Assembly (NCBI RefSeq): GCF_007970185.1
Contig: NZ_CP042431.1
Location: 4,588,001 to 4,652,000 of the forward strand
Length of the DNA: 64,000 nucleotides
Source of the DNA: Pseudobacter ginsenosidimutans
Lineage (GTDB): Bacteria; Bacteroidota; Bacteroidia; Chitinophagales; Chitinophagaceae
Reading direction: 5' to 3'
The position numbers and the translations under genes were made by a program. Under the pieces are notes generated by a model, which was given only the letters and a program-made list of their open reading frames with translations, was not told where the DNA came from and did no database searches. Positions 55,047 to 63,276 of this stretch are shown in pieces; position 1 is the first letter of the stretch; each line of letters starts with the position of its first letter.

Positions 55047-56411
55047 TTAGAAAGCAGGGTTTATTGGTAAATTAATGTGAAAGCAGGCGCCTTTGCCCTC
55101 ATTGCTGGCCGCTGTAACAGTGCCTTTGTGCATATGGATGATCTTCTCGGTGATACTGAGGCCCACACCACTGCCGGGGAAGATCCTGGCATTATTGCCC
55201 CTGAAGAATGGCTGGAATACTGTGTCCTTTTCTGCGGGATCGATACCGATCCCTTCGTCTGCAATACTGATCAGCACAGAATCGCCGGTATGTGAGATCA
55301 TAATGGTAACCGGCTTGTTGCCTGAAAACTTGAAAGCATTTTTGATCACATTGTTGATAGCGGTTTCCAGCAATACGCGGTTGCCATCTATCCAAACGGT
55401 ATCAGTGAGGGAGCTTGAGAAATCGAACTGGTACTGGTTTCCCTGTTCTTTCCAATAATCCATGATATCCTGCAACAGGTTCTGCATGTCTACCGGCTCA
55501 AAATGATGGAGCGGTCTGGCGGCGTCGTAATTGCTTAATTCGAAAAGGCGGTTGATGATCACGGTGAGCTTTTCCGATTCAGCCAGAACAGAACGCATAG
55601 TACTGATATATTCTTCCTGGCTGCGCGGCTTGTTCAGCATCACTTCCAGCTCACCGATGATGGTGGTGAGCGGCGTTCTCAGTTCATGCGAAGCATTGCT
55701 CACAAAGGAACGCTGCATATCGAAAGCATGCTCCAGGTGACTGAGCAGCTCATTGAAATTATTGGCGAGCTCATTGATCTCATCTTTATTTTCTGGTACG
55801 ATCACGCGCTTGTTCAGGGTTCCTGTCCTGATCTGCCGGATGGTATTGTTCACATGCACGATGGGTTTGAGAGCCTTACCTGCAAAGCGCTTGCTGAGCA
55901 GGAAGAGAATGATGAGGCCGATCACATAGGTGATGCAGAGCATCATCAGCAGGTTGTTGAGGTGCTGGCGACCGGTGAAGTTTTCCGCTGTGACGATGAT
56001 CACGAAATCACCCTGGTTGTCTTTGTACGCAATACCTGCAGCAGGTTTATCGTCGAGCAGGAAGAAGAGCTCGTTGTTATTGCTCTGCCTGATCCTGTTC
56101 ACGATCTCCGGTGTGATAGTGGCGGTGGAATCGTTGATGAAGGATTGCGTGTTCTCTTCATTGTAGATGAAGGACCGCTCGCCGGCGAGGCTGCGCAAAT
56201 ATTTCTGCTGGATCTCCAGGAAGCTCTTTTTGGTGAGCTCATCTTTTTCCAGGAAAACCTGGGCGGTGATGAGGGCCCTGTCTCGCAGGCGATGATAGAA
56301 TACCTGCTTCACATAATCGGCAAACAGGCCATAGATAAGGGCCATCACCAGCAGCATGATGCCGGCGGTGAGCAGGGTGAATTCCAGTGAAAGCCTGTTG
56401 CGGATCTTCAT
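55047..56411 (-). CDS. Sensor histidine kinase of the metal-efflux two-component system
   Basis: The 454-residue product has two membrane helices (about 11-31 and 152-172) enclosing a periplasmic sensor of about 120 residues, a HAMP linker (LSKRFAGKALKPIVHVNNTIRQI), the H-box SFVSNASHELRTPLTT with the phosphorylated His242, and N, G1 and G2 boxes (NVIKNAFKFS; ISIADEGIGI; GSGVGLSITEKIIHMHKG). The architecture is that of CusS/CzcS-like kinases. Its start is 6 bp after the response-regulator stop. No histidine- or methionine-rich patch in the sensor reveals the metal. Confidence 0.92.
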   Translation of the reverse strand: MKIRNRLSLEFTLLTAGIMLLVMALIYGLFADYVKQVFYHRLRDRALITAQVFLEKDELTKKSFLEIQQKYLRSLAGERSFIYNEENTQSFINDSTATITPEIVNRIRQSNNNELFFLLDDKPAAGIAYKDNQGDFVIIVTAENFTGRQHLNNLLMMLCITYVIGLIILFLLSKRFAGKALKPIVHVNNTIRQIRTGTLNKRVIVPENKDEINELANNFNELLSHLEHAFDMQRSFVSNASHELRTPLTTIIGELEVMLNKPRSQEEYISTMRSVLAESEKLTVIINRLFELSNYDAARPLHHFEPVDMQNLLQDIMDYWKEQGNQYQFDFSSSLTDTVWIDGNRVLLETAINNVIKNAFKFSGNKPVTIMISHTGDSVLISIADEGIGIDPAEKDTVFQPFFRGNNARIFPGSGVGLSITEKIIHMHKGTVTAASNEGKGACFHINLPINPAF

Positions 56412-56417
56412 GAGCGA

Positions 56418-57095
56418 TTACGATTTTAGTACATAGCCCATGCCGGTAAGGGTATGAATGAGCTTCTCCCCGTTGAAGGGTTTCTCGATCTTGTTGCGGA
56501 GATAGTTCACGTACACGTCCACCACATTGGCATTGGACTGCCGGTCGATCCCCCAGACGGCATCGGAAATGAAGGCGCGGCTCAATACCTTGTTGGGGTG
56601 TTTCATGAACAGCTCCAGCAGTTTGTATTCTCGGGCTGTAAGAATGATCTGTACGCCGTTGCGGGAGGCGGTCTTACTGGCTGTGTTCAGCAACAGGTCA
56701 TTGAATTGAAGGGTTTCCTCTCCAATATTGTCCTGGTGATGCCTGCGGTGCAACGCCTGGATGCGCGCCAGGAGTTCACGGAAATGAAAGGGCTTGGTGA
56801 GGTAATCATCTGCGCCATGATCGAGACCTGTAACGATGTCATCAGTGGTCTGCAGGGCAGAGAGCATCAGAATGGGCGTCCAGACCTGGGCCTGGCGCAG
56901 CCTTCGGCAGATCTCGCGACCGTTCAGTCCGGGTAATAGGATATCCAGGATGATGATATCATAATCCTTTTCCATAGCGGCTTTGAGGCCGGCTTCTCCA
57001 TCGGATTCCAGTTCAACGGTGAATTGCTGCTCTTCCAATCCTTTTTTGATGAAGGAAGCTACTTTCTGTTCGTCTTCGATGATGAGAATGGTCAT
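56418..57095 (-). CDS. OmpR-family response regulator of the metal-efflux system
   Basis: ATG 57095 is chosen (225 residues, MTILIIEDEQKV); the frame further upstream would need a TTG. The receiver domain has the acidic pocket IIEDEQ, the phosphoacceptor Asp51 in DIIILDILLPGLNG, and Lys in YLTKPFHFREL. The C-terminal winged helix (LTAREYKLLELFMKHPNKVLSRAFISDAVWG ... NVVDVYVNYLRNKIE) is typical of OmpR/CusR. It is first in the operon with the kinase and the CzcCBA-type genes and should activate their expression. Confidence 0.94.
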   Translation of the reverse strand: MTILIIEDEQKVASFIKKGLEEQQFTVELESDGEAGLKAAMEKDYDIIILDILLPGLNGREICRRLRQAQVWTPILMLSALQTTDDIVTGLDHGADDYLTKPFHFRELLARIQALHRRHHQDNIGEETLQFNDLLLNTASKTASRNGVQIILTAREYKLLELFMKHPNKVLSRAFISDAVWGIDRQSNANVVDVYVNYLRNKIEKPFNGEKLIHTLTGMGYVLKS

Positions 57096-57142
57096 TGGCG
57101 GCAAAGATTAGGAAATTTGCAGAGAGATGCTGCAAGGCAACG

Positions 57143-58051
57143 TTAAAACCTCCTTCTGAAAGCGGGATGATAGCTCGCCATCGTTGATTTCAGGAAATTA
57201 TTATCGAGATGTGTATAGATCTCTGTTGTTGTGATGCTGGCATGCCCAAGCATCTGTTGTACTGCGCGGAGATTGGCGCCTCCTTCCACCAGGTGAGTGG
57301 CAAAGGAATGACGGAAAGTATGCGGAGAGATATTCTTGGTGATGCCGGCCATCGAGGCCAGCTCTTTCAATATAAGGAATACCATCACACGGCTGAGAGG
57401 TTTGCCTCTTCTGTTGAGGAAGAGAAAATCTTCCGAGCCTTTGGCGGGCATCTGCTGGTTGCGATAGTTCTGCTGGTAGATACGGATCTGTTCGATGGCC
57501 GAGGCGCCGATAGGGATCAGCCTTTCTTTATCGCCCTTGCCCACCACGCTGATAAAGTCTTTGTCGAGCGAAAGCTTCGAGATCTTCAGGTTGATCACTT
57601 CGCTCACGCGCAGGCCGCAGCTGTACATTGTTTCCAGGATGGCTTTGTTGCGATGCCCTTCGGGCTTGCTGAGGTCGATCTGTGCAATGATGGCTTCAAT
57701 CTCTTCATAGGCCAGCACTTCGGGCAATGCCTTCCTGAGGCGTGGCGCTTCCAGCAGGATGGAGGGATCGTGCTGCGTGATCTCCTCGATCACGCAATAC
57801 CTGAAGAACTGCCGGATACCGGCTACAATGCGGGCCTGGGAGGTGGTAGTCATGCCCAGTTCGCTTATCCATACCAGGAAGGCCTGAAGGTCTTTGAGAG
57901 TGATATCGGAAGGTTTGATGTTTTCCTCTCTGGCGGAGAGGTATTGCGTGAGCTTGTCCACATCACTCAGGTAGGCTTCCACAGAGTTGCCGGATAAAGA
58001 CTTCTCCGTGGTGATATATCGTTGGAATCCTTTTTTGCTGTCAAGCCACAT
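57143..58051 (-). CDS. xerD: Tyrosine recombinase XerD
   Basis: The 302-residue length is normal for XerC/XerD. The N-terminal SAM-like core-binding domain (YITTEKSLSGNSVEAYLSDVDKLTQYL) precedes a catalytic domain with all active residues: Arg148 (CGLRVSE), Lys172 (GKGDKERL), His244 and Arg247 (PHTFRHSFATHL), His270 (LGHASI) and nucleophile Tyr279 (TTTEIYTH). It resolves chromosome dimers at dif with its XerC partner. It has no neighbouring integration site, so it is housekeeping, not an integrase. It precedes the response regulator by 47 bp. Confidence 0.92.
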   Translation of the reverse strand: MWLDSKKGFQRYITTEKSLSGNSVEAYLSDVDKLTQYLSAREENIKPSDITLKDLQAFLVWISELGMTTTSQARIVAGIRQFFRYCVIEEITQHDPSILLEAPRLRKALPEVLAYEEIEAIIAQIDLSKPEGHRNKAILETMYSCGLRVSEVINLKISKLSLDKDFISVVGKGDKERLIPIGASAIEQIRIYQQNYRNQQMPAKGSEDFLFLNRRGKPLSRVMVFLILKELASMAGITKNISPHTFRHSFATHLVEGGANLRAVQQMLGHASITTTEIYTHLDNNFLKSTMASYHPAFRRRF

Positions 58052-58065
58052 AACTATTATATTCG
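58034..58065 (+). promoter_or_regulatory. Putative promoter of the cysteine-cluster protein gene
   Basis: TTTG at 58034-58037, a 20-bp spacer, then TATATTCG at 58058-58065 (7 of 8 to TAnnTTTG), 21 bp before the ATG at 58087. It overlaps the divergent xerD start. Confidence 0.4.
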
Positions 58066-58086
58066 CCCTTCAAATGTACACAACTG

Positions 58087-58602
58087 ATGTCACCATTCAA
58101 TCTAAAGTCGTTCAAGAAAAAGATGTTGCAGAACAAGCCGATCCTCAGGAGGTTTCTCACCCGTCAGGAGAATAACCAACCCAGGGGTCTCGACAAAGTG
58201 ATGCACCAGGAGAATGTGGAAGTGTGGAAAGACATGGATTGCCTGGCCTGCGCCAACTGTTGCAAAACCATGAGTCCTACCTTCACCAATGAAGATATCA
58301 GGCGCATTTCAAAGCATGTTGGCATGAGCGCGCAAGCCTTTCGTGATAAATACCTCTACCTCGATAAAGCGGATAACGACTGGATGAACAAGGCGCAACC
58401 CTGCCAGTTCCTCAACCTGGATGATAACAAGTGCAGTATCTACGAAGTGCGTCCCGCCGACTGCGCCGGTTTCCCCCATCACACCAAAAAGAAGCCACTG
58501 GATTATATCCACGTGTACAAACAAAATGTGGAGTATTGTCCGGCTACCTACAAACTGGTGGAAAGGATGATGTACCGCATGGAAGGGGAGAAACTGAAAT
58601 AG
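58087..58602 (+). CDS. YkgJ-type cysteine-cluster protein (Fe/Zn-binding)
   Basis: The 171-residue product has a dense cysteine pattern: CLACANCC (about residues 53-60), then CQFLNLDDNKCSIYEVRPADCAGFPHH and a final EYCPA. This is the YkgJ/UPF0153-type arrangement, which is thought to hold a metal ion or iron-sulfur cluster. Cytoplasmic. It is divergent from xerD and ends 2 bp from the convergent yraN stop, with no terminator between. Biochemical role unknown. Confidence 0.85.
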   Translation: MSPFNLKSFKKKMLQNKPILRRFLTRQENNQPRGLDKVMHQENVEVWKDMDCLACANCCKTMSPTFTNEDIRRISKHVGMSAQAFRDKYLYLDKADNDWMNKAQPCQFLNLDDNKCSIYEVRPADCAGFPHHTKKKPLDYIHVYKQNVEYCPATYKLVERMMYRMEGEKLK

Positions 58603-58604
58603 TT

Positions 58605-58961
58605 TCAGCAGTAAATGTCTTCAATTAAATAATAGTCTGTATTGCCATTACGGTGAAGGGTGATGCTGAGGATATCGTACTGGATGCGTTTCCACTGCGG
58701 GTCCAGCTGCTGGTAATGTTCTGCGCACTTCATCATGTTCTCCATCTTCTTCCTTGAAACAGCCTCTTCCGGATAGCCGAAACTATGGCTGGTCCTGGTT
58801 TTTACTTCGATGAAATGAAGGGTATTGTTCTTCGTGGCAATCAGGTCTATCTCATATTTACGGAAACACCAGTTCCGGTGCAATACCGTGTATCCCTGTT
58901 GCCGGAACCATCTCGCAGCTTGATCTTCTCCTATTTTACCGGTCTCATTATGTTGAGCCAT
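58605..58961 (-). CDS. YraN/UPF0102-family nuclease-like protein
   Basis: The 118-residue length is normal for the family. The restriction-endonuclease-like core is visible: GEDQAARWFRQQGYTVLHRNW, then EIDLIATKNNTLHFIEVKTRTS, with the acidic ID and EVK residues that bind metal in this fold. UPF0102 proteins are widespread and suspected to process Holliday-like or branched DNA; function is unproven. Divergent from manA (39 bp). Confidence 0.85.
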   Translation of the reverse strand: MAQHNETGKIGEDQAARWFRQQGYTVLHRNWCFRKYEIDLIATKNNTLHFIEVKTRTSHSFGYPEEAVSRKKMENMMKCAEHYQQLDPQWKRIQYDILSITLHRNGNTDYYLIEDIYC

Positions 58962-59000
58962 GCGGTTGATTTTGTATTATTGTAACCCGAAAACCAGTAT

Positions 59001-60236
59001 ATGCAAAATAATACAAAAATCTTCAGGCTCGAAGGCAAGGTGCAACATTACGCATGGGGCGGCAGCGATTATATTCCGGCATTGTTATCCCGGCAGAACC
59101 CGGAGAAGCAACCATTTGCTGAATACTGGATGGGCGGTCATGAGAATGCACCGGCCCTGGTAGTAACGGCAGAAGGAAAAATTCCCCTGAATGAATTCAT
59201 CGCCGGTAATCCGGCCACACTGCTGGGTAAGACAGTGAATGAAAAATTCGGCCGTCTGCCTTATCTGCTGAAGGTACTCGATGTGAAAGATATGCTGAGC
59301 ATCCAGGTGCATCCCGCCAAAAGCGCAGCAGTGGCAGAGTTCGAAGCAGAGAACAAAAAAGGAACGCCACTGAACGACCCCAAAAGGAATTATAAAGATG
59401 ATAACCACAAACCCGAACTGATGGTGGCCCTCTCTGATTTCTGGCTCCTGCATGGATTCAGAAGTACGGAGGATACTGCCGTGATCATCGGGAAGATACC
59501 GGAACTGAACTTTCTTATCCCGTATCACGATCAAAAAGACCATGCGCGGATATACAAGCATGTTATGACCATGCCGCAACACGAAGTGAACCAGGCATTG
59601 CAACCACTGCTGGATCGCATCATTCCTCTTTACAAGGAAGGCAAGCTGGAGAAATCCGATCCCAGCTTCTGGGCTGCACGCGCAGCCATCACTTTCAATG
59701 AACCGGGCCGCATTGACCGTGGCATCTTCTCCATCTATCTTTTCAATCTCGTTCGTATCGAGCCTGATTATGCCATCTTCCAGGATGCAGGCGTACCGCA
59801 TGCTTACCTGGAAGGACAGAATATGGAGATCATGGCCAATTCAGATAATGTATTGCGCGGTGGCCTCACCAACAAACATGTTGATGTGGATGAGCTGATG
59901 AAGCATGTGAAATTCACGCCGGTGGAACCAAGGCTTATCATGGGCTCTGTGGAAATGGAAACACCCGAAGGACAATTTGCTGAAACCCGTTTCAAAACGC
60001 CTGCACCCGATTTTGAACTGAGGCAGATCTGGTTGCCGGAAGGGGAGCAGCTGACAGTTCCGGTTGATACTGCCGATATCTTCTTTGCACTGGCCGGTAA
60101 GGCTGAGGTAAAGAGCGGTGATACTTCGTTTGAGCTGAACCGTGGCGAAGCCATGCTGGCCATTCCCGGAGCAGAAGTGAGTGTGAAAGCGATAGGGGAT
60201 GAAGTGGTGATCTTCAGGGCTACTGCAGGAATATGA
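59001..60236 (+). CDS. manA: Mannose-6-phosphate isomerase, class I
   Basis: The 411-residue product is a cupin-fold zinc enzyme. Signature blocks: YAWGGSDYIP, the zinc-ligand segment IQVHPAKSAA, YKDDNHKPELM, and near residue 260 FQDAGVPHAYLEGQNMEIMANSDNVLRGGLT. It interconverts mannose 6-phosphate and fructose 6-phosphate, feeding GDP-mannose synthesis for surface polysaccharides or mannose use. Monocistronic between two hairpin terminators or promoters. Confidence 0.93.
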   Translation: MQNNTKIFRLEGKVQHYAWGGSDYIPALLSRQNPEKQPFAEYWMGGHENAPALVVTAEGKIPLNEFIAGNPATLLGKTVNEKFGRLPYLLKVLDVKDMLSIQVHPAKSAAVAEFEAENKKGTPLNDPKRNYKDDNHKPELMVALSDFWLLHGFRSTEDTAVIIGKIPELNFLIPYHDQKDHARIYKHVMTMPQHEVNQALQPLLDRIIPLYKEGKLEKSDPSFWAARAAITFNEPGRIDRGIFSIYLFNLVRIEPDYAIFQDAGVPHAYLEGQNMEIMANSDNVLRGGLTNKHVDVDELMKHVKFTPVEPRLIMGSVEMETPEGQFAETRFKTPAPDFELRQIWLPEGEQLTVPVDTADIFFALAGKAEVKSGDTSFELNRGEAMLAIPGAEVSVKAIGDEVVIFRATAGI

Positions 60237-60255
60237 CGTTATGCTATAAACGAAA

Positions 60256-60287
60256 TGGGGATGTCTCATACTTTTGAGACATCCCCA
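60256..60287. terminator. Bidirectional terminator between manA and the AhpD-like gene
   Basis: A perfect 13-bp stem (TGGGGATGTCTCA with TGAGACATCCCCA) and a 6-nt loop TACTTT, between the convergent stops at 60236 and 60307. Confidence 0.8.
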
Positions 60288-60306
60288 CTATTTGTTACTT
60301 GAACAG

Positions 60307-60903
60307 TTACGTTAAGATGGTGATCAGTCCTTTTATCACTGCGCCCAGCTTTACAGCTTCCAGCACTTTGCCTTCGCTGCTGCCGTGTTGCAGAACGGAT
60401 TGCTCATGCGAGGTAACGCACATCTCACAACCATTGATGGAAGAGATCACTAAACTTGCCAGCTCAAAGAACTCCTTGCCCAGCACAGGATTCATCATGA
60501 TGCTCATCTTGATGCCTGCAGGAGTGGCTGTGTAATATTCTTTCTGCATGAAGTGACGGAACCTGTAGAACACATTGTTGGTAGCCATCAGTGAAGTACA
60601 GGCGATCATCTCTGCAATTTCAGCTTCAGTGGCGCCGGCATCTTTTGCCAGGCCGGTGAAAGCTTCCTGCAGGAAGATCACGCGCTCGTTCACAGCAACG
60701 CCCAGCGCCAGCAGCAATGCTTCCTTGCGGGTGAGGTACTGCGTGTTGTTCAGTACATTGCCGGTATTGATCTTAAGATCCTTGATATACCTGGCATTCA
60801 CCTGCAGCAATGCCTGTGCATTGGCAGAGGGAACGTAGTTGGGGATGTTCAGTTCCGCCAGCAGATTTTGAAAAGTCTCGTTCTGAATTACTTCAACGCT
60901 CAT
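60307..60903 (-). CDS. AhpD-like carboxymuconolactone-decarboxylase-family protein
   Basis: The 198-residue product has the redox motif Cys159-x-x-Cys162 with His166 (GCEMCVTSHE), the active site of AhpD-type proteins, and a preceding helical region ARYIKDLKINTGNVLNNTQYLTRKEALLLALGVAVN. In AhpC/AhpD pairs this protein passes electrons to the peroxiredoxin. Here the peroxiredoxin gene is directly upstream (15 bp), so the two form an operon and replace a flavoprotein AhpF reductase. Confidence 0.9.
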   Translation of the reverse strand: MSVEVIQNETFQNLLAELNIPNYVPSANAQALLQVNARYIKDLKINTGNVLNNTQYLTRKEALLLALGVAVNERVIFLQEAFTGLAKDAGATEAEIAEMIACTSLMATNNVFYRFRHFMQKEYYTATPAGIKMSIMMNPVLGKEFFELASLVISSINGCEMCVTSHEQSVLQHGSSEGKVLEAVKLGAVIKGLITILT

Positions 60904-60918
60904 GGTTCCGGATTTTGA

Positions 60919-61488
60919 TTAGTTCATGTTCAACTGGGTAGTCAGTGTTTCCTGACCTTTATTCCAGTTGCAGGGGCAGAGCTCGTCTGTTTGCAGGGCG
61001 TCCAGTACGCGGAGTACTTCCTGTACGTTGCGGCCTACGTTCAGGTCATATACACTTACCCAGCGAACGATACCCTGTGGATCGATGATGAAAGTAGCGC
61101 GGTAAGCGATCTTCTCTTCATTATCCAGGATACCCAGTTCTTCAGCCAGTGATTTGGAAGTGTCTGCCAGCATGGGGAACTTCAGGTCTTTCAGGTCAGC
61201 ATGATCTTTTCTCCAGGCCAGGTGCACAAACTCGGAATCAGTAGAAGCGCCGATCAGCACAGTATCGCGGTCAGAGAAATCGGAAGCTTTCTTGTTGAAC
61301 TCAGCGATCTCTGTAGGACAAACGAAAGTGAAATCCTTTGGCCACCAGAACATCACCATCCACTGACCCTGGCTGCTTGCATGGTCCTGTGTGAGGTCTG
61401 CGAACTCTTTTCCTTTCTCTGTAGATACTACTGCCTTTTTCTTGAATGCAGGGAATTGGCTCCCAATAGACAAAATTCTGTTGGACAT
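60919..61488 (-). CDS. Peroxiredoxin, AhpC/alkyl hydroperoxide reductase type
   Basis: The 189-residue product carries the peroxidatic Cys57 in FTFVCPTE, the conserved WWPKDF before it and RATFIIDPQGIVRW further on. Resolving cysteines are Cys171 and/or Cys173 in ELCPCNWNKG. It reduces hydrogen peroxide and organic peroxides. Paired with the AhpD-like reductant downstream. A good -7 element (61549-61556) and an OxyR-like site (61579-61614) lie upstream, pointing to peroxide induction. Confidence 0.92.
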   Translation of the reverse strand: MSNRILSIGSQFPAFKKKAVVSTEKGKEFADLTQDHASSQGQWMVMFWWPKDFTFVCPTEIAEFNKKASDFSDRDTVLIGASTDSEFVHLAWRKDHADLKDLKFPMLADTSKSLAEELGILDNEEKIAYRATFIIDPQGIVRWVSVYDLNVGRNVQEVLRVLDALQTDELCPCNWNKGQETLTTQLNMN

Positions 61489-61548
61489 ATATTGTTGTTT
61501 GAAATTTTAATGCTGAATTTTTCTCAGTGGAGCAATCGAATGGTGGCG

Positions 61549-61556
61549 CAAAAGTA
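61549..61556 (-). promoter_or_regulatory. Putative -7 element of the peroxiredoxin operon
   Basis: Minus-strand TACTTTTG, a full match to TAnnTTTG, giving a leader of about 55 nt before the ATG at 61488. No good -33 TTTG at standard spacing, as expected for an activator-dependent promoter. Confidence 0.45.
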
Positions 61557-61578
61557 AGGGTGTTAATGATAGATAACC

Positions 61579-61614
61579 ATAAACATTCTCTATTGATCAA
61601 TAGTTTTTATCTAT
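61579..61614. promoter_or_regulatory. OxyR-like binding site
   Basis: Two ATAG-N7-CTAT-type half-sites in tandem: ATAA-N7-CTAT (61579-61593) and ATAG-N7-CTAT (61600-61614), the latter with T and A at the expected inner positions. The gap between halves is 6 bp instead of the classical 7. A perfect palindrome CTATTGATCAATAG (61590-61603) is in the middle. It lies 23-58 bp upstream of the peroxiredoxin -7 element, where an activator would sit. Confidence 0.5.
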
Positions 61615-61660
61615 AAGGAGGGTGAAGCCACTGCCAGGTGGGGTGTATGCGAAAAAATTG

Positions 61661-61668
61661 TACTTTTG
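61661..61668 (+). promoter_or_regulatory. Putative -7 element of the DUF6580-like gene
   Basis: TACTTTTG, a full match to TAnnTTTG, 19 bp before the ATG at 61688. A -33 box is not obvious. Confidence 0.45.
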
Positions 61669-61687
61669 GGTTCTATTACTTTCCATT

Positions 61688-62251
61688 ATGAAATCAAACA
61701 AGAAACTGATCTGGAGCCTGGTAGTGATGGTGATCGTTGCTGCCGTATATCGTGTTATCCCTGACAGGCCACTGGGCTTTGCTCCCCAGCTGGCAATTGC
61801 CCTCTTCAGTGGCGCCATGATCAAAGACAGGAAGCTTGCCTTCTTATTCCCTGTATTGTCCATGCTGATCTCTGACCTGTTGTATCAGGGACTGTATGCT
61901 GCCGGTATGTCTCCCTACGGAGGTTTCTATGGCGGTATGTGGATCAATTACCTGCTCTTCACTTCCGTAACTGTGTTCGGAATGATGATAAAGAAAGTGA
62001 ATTTGAAGAATGTACTGGCAGCTTCTCTGGCTGGTCCTACATTTTTCTTCCTCTTATCCAATTTCCTCACCTGGGCAGGTGTAGGCGATTATGTTGAATA
62101 TCCAAAGACCTGGGAAGGACTGATGGCTTGTTATGCAGCCGGCATTCCTTTCTATAAAGGCAGCCTGATGGCAACCGTAGCATTCAGCGGCCTGTTCTTC
62201 GGAACCTGGTACCTGCTTGGAAAGCGCGAAACAAAAACTGCCGTGGCCTAG
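61688..62251 (+). CDS. DUF6580-like membrane protein (putative transport S-component)
   Basis: ATG 61688 is preferred (187 residues), because it follows the promoter and leads straight into a membrane helix (LIWSLVVMVIVAAVYRVIP). About five helices follow: APQLAIALFSGAMI, LAFLFPVLSMLISDLLY, GGMWINYLLFTSVTVFGMMI, VLAASLAGPTFFFLLSNFLTW and SLMATVAFSGLFFGTWYLL. The pattern with NFLTWAG and a conserved GGMWINY is like DUF6580 proteins, which resemble small-molecule (ECF-type) transport subunits. Substrate unknown. Divergent from the peroxiredoxin operon. Confidence 0.7.
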   Translation: MKSNKKLIWSLVVMVIVAAVYRVIPDRPLGFAPQLAIALFSGAMIKDRKLAFLFPVLSMLISDLLYQGLYAAGMSPYGGFYGGMWINYLLFTSVTVFGMMIKKVNLKNVLAASLAGPTFFFLLSNFLTWAGVGDYVEYPKTWEGLMACYAAGIPFYKGSLMATVAFSGLFFGTWYLLGKRETKTAVA

Positions 62252-62270
62252 GTCCGGAAAAAGATACAAT

Positions 62271-62312
62271 GCAAAGAGGGCGGTTTCTCGTATGAGATTC
62301 CGCCCTTTTGCT
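62271..62312. terminator. Bidirectional terminator between DUF6580-like and Abi-like genes
   Basis: Stem GCAAAGAGGGCGG with CCGCCCTTTTGC (one bulged G), continued by CTC/GAG pairs near the loop. T-rich tracts on both strands serve both convergent genes. Confidence 0.7.
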
Positions 62313-62325
62313 TTATGTTTTTGTT

Positions 62326-63009
62326 CTATTGTAATTCAGTCAGACGGACCAGTTCTGAATCTATATCATCGAAGTGACGCACGTAGGCAGCAAGGTCCTG
62401 GTCCATCCATTGAAGAACTTCATAGATCTCTCTTTGAATTGTAGTGGCCAGATCGAAATTGACGCAGTATCCTGAAAAGCAAATGGGCTCATTGTGATAG
62501 ATCCTGTTGCGGAAACTTCTGATCCGGTTCAGCTTACTGGCAATATCCCTTCTGTTGGCAAAGGAGGGCCGGTTAGGAAAGCAATGAATAGTGCTTCCGC
62601 CAATCAAACGATAATGTGCAAGATCAAAAAGCCTGGTCCAAAAACCGAAATGCTGATTGGCCATCACCCTTGTAGAAGAGATCAATCCATATTTGTTCAA
62701 AACAATTTCCTCCGCTTCACGCACGGAGTGCTTCATATGGAAACCTGAAACTGCCAGGGAACGGTCACTCATAAAACCATTCTTCTGTTGTAGTATCCAG
62801 TGCGGATCGGAAAAGTGGTGAGTCAGTCTTTCATACATGGAGTTTCGCAAGGCTATTTCAAACATATGCAGTATCGGATAAAAACTGCGTGACACATTTA
62901 GATTGATATGGTATAGTTTTTTAGCATTCTGCTCTGAATTCATAACTGCCGACAAAAATTTATCCATCCTCGGCTTTGAAATAAAAAATTCCAACCTGGA
63001 ATAATCCAT
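62326..63009 (-). CDS. Abi-like (Abi_2-type) HEPN-domain protein, putative RNase toxin or defence protein
   Basis: The 227-residue product shows the Abi-like layout: YSRLEFFISKPRMDKFLSA at the N-terminus, a helical block NLNVSRSFYPILHMFEIALRNSMYERLTHHF (residues 36-67), QHFGFWTRLFDLAHYR, and IRSFRNRIYHNEP near residues 163-175. The last contains Arg167-x4-His172, the RNase active-site motif of HEPN toxins. Such proteins act in abortive phage infection or toxin-antitoxin pairs by cutting RNA; some AbiF-type members are held silent by an RNA antitoxin. No protein antitoxin is adjacent. The upstream region holds a candidate structured RNA on the opposite strand. Membership of the AbiF group is not shown. 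Confidence 0.72.
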   Translation of the reverse strand: MDYSRLEFFISKPRMDKFLSAVMNSEQNAKKLYHINLNVSRSFYPILHMFEIALRNSMYERLTHHFSDPHWILQQKNGFMSDRSLAVSGFHMKHSVREAEEIVLNKYGLISSTRVMANQHFGFWTRLFDLAHYRLIGGSTIHCFPNRPSFANRRDIASKLNRIRSFRNRIYHNEPICFSGYCVNFDLATTIQREIYEVLQWMDQDLAAYVRHFDDIDSELVRLTELQ

Positions 63010-63022
63010 ACCAAATTTTTTT

Positions 63023-63052
63023 TTTGATGATTAAATAATTTTGCTAGCTTTG
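63023..63052 (+). promoter_or_regulatory. Putative promoter of the candidate small RNA
   Basis: TTTG at 63023-63026, an 18-bp spacer and TAGCTTTG at 63045-63052, both matching the Bacteroidota -33/-7 pattern. A second perfect -7 match, TAATTTTG, sits at 63036-63043. No ORF of note follows. Confidence 0.5.
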
Positions 63053-63057
63053 AACTG

Positions 63058-63145
63058 TTATACTCGGTAAAGCCTCTTTCTAACCAGAAACGTAACCGGG
63101 TGATTGAATTGAAAAGCTCCGTTTATCGGGGCTTTTCTGTTTTTA
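63058..63145 (+). ncRNA. Candidate small RNA next to the Abi-like gene
   Basis: About 88 nt between a good promoter and a good terminator. Helix 1 pairs 63062-63068 (ACTCGGT) with 63095-63101 (ACCGGGT) and encloses a small hairpin, TTTCT-AACC-AGAAA (63077-63090). A 9-nt linker leads to the terminator hairpin 63111-63137. It does not resemble tRNA, 6S or SRP RNA. Its location directly upstream of, and opposite to, an HEPN-type toxin-like gene raises the possibility of an RNA antitoxin or regulator. Confidence 0.4.
63111..63145 (+). terminator. Terminator of the candidate small RNA
   Basis: An 11-bp stem (GAAAAGCTCCG with CGGGGCTTTTC, one T-G pair) and 5-nt loop TTTAT, followed by TGTTTTTA. 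On the minus strand no T-tract follows, so it acts for plus-strand transcription. Confidence 0.65.
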
Positions 63146-63276
63146 GTTCCTGCTGATTCCGAATTCCTGGTTTGGATGGATGAATTTGGGCAGAACGATA
63201 ATCCCTTAGCTTACGTAAGGGCCCATGTCAGAAAGTAAATGTTTGTACAGTGATGTACAATTGGATTGCGTTAATT

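Noticed and set aside
57143-58051. Tyrosine recombinase as a sign of an integrated element
   Set aside because: Sequence and length are those of housekeeping XerD; no attachment repeats, tRNA or phage genes are nearby.
61618-61660. GCCACTG-containing stretch (part of the cobalamin riboswitch box pattern) before the DUF6580-like gene
   Set aside because: Only one short word matches, the other conserved B12 blocks are missing, and the likely promoter lies downstream of it, so it would not be transcribed with the gene.
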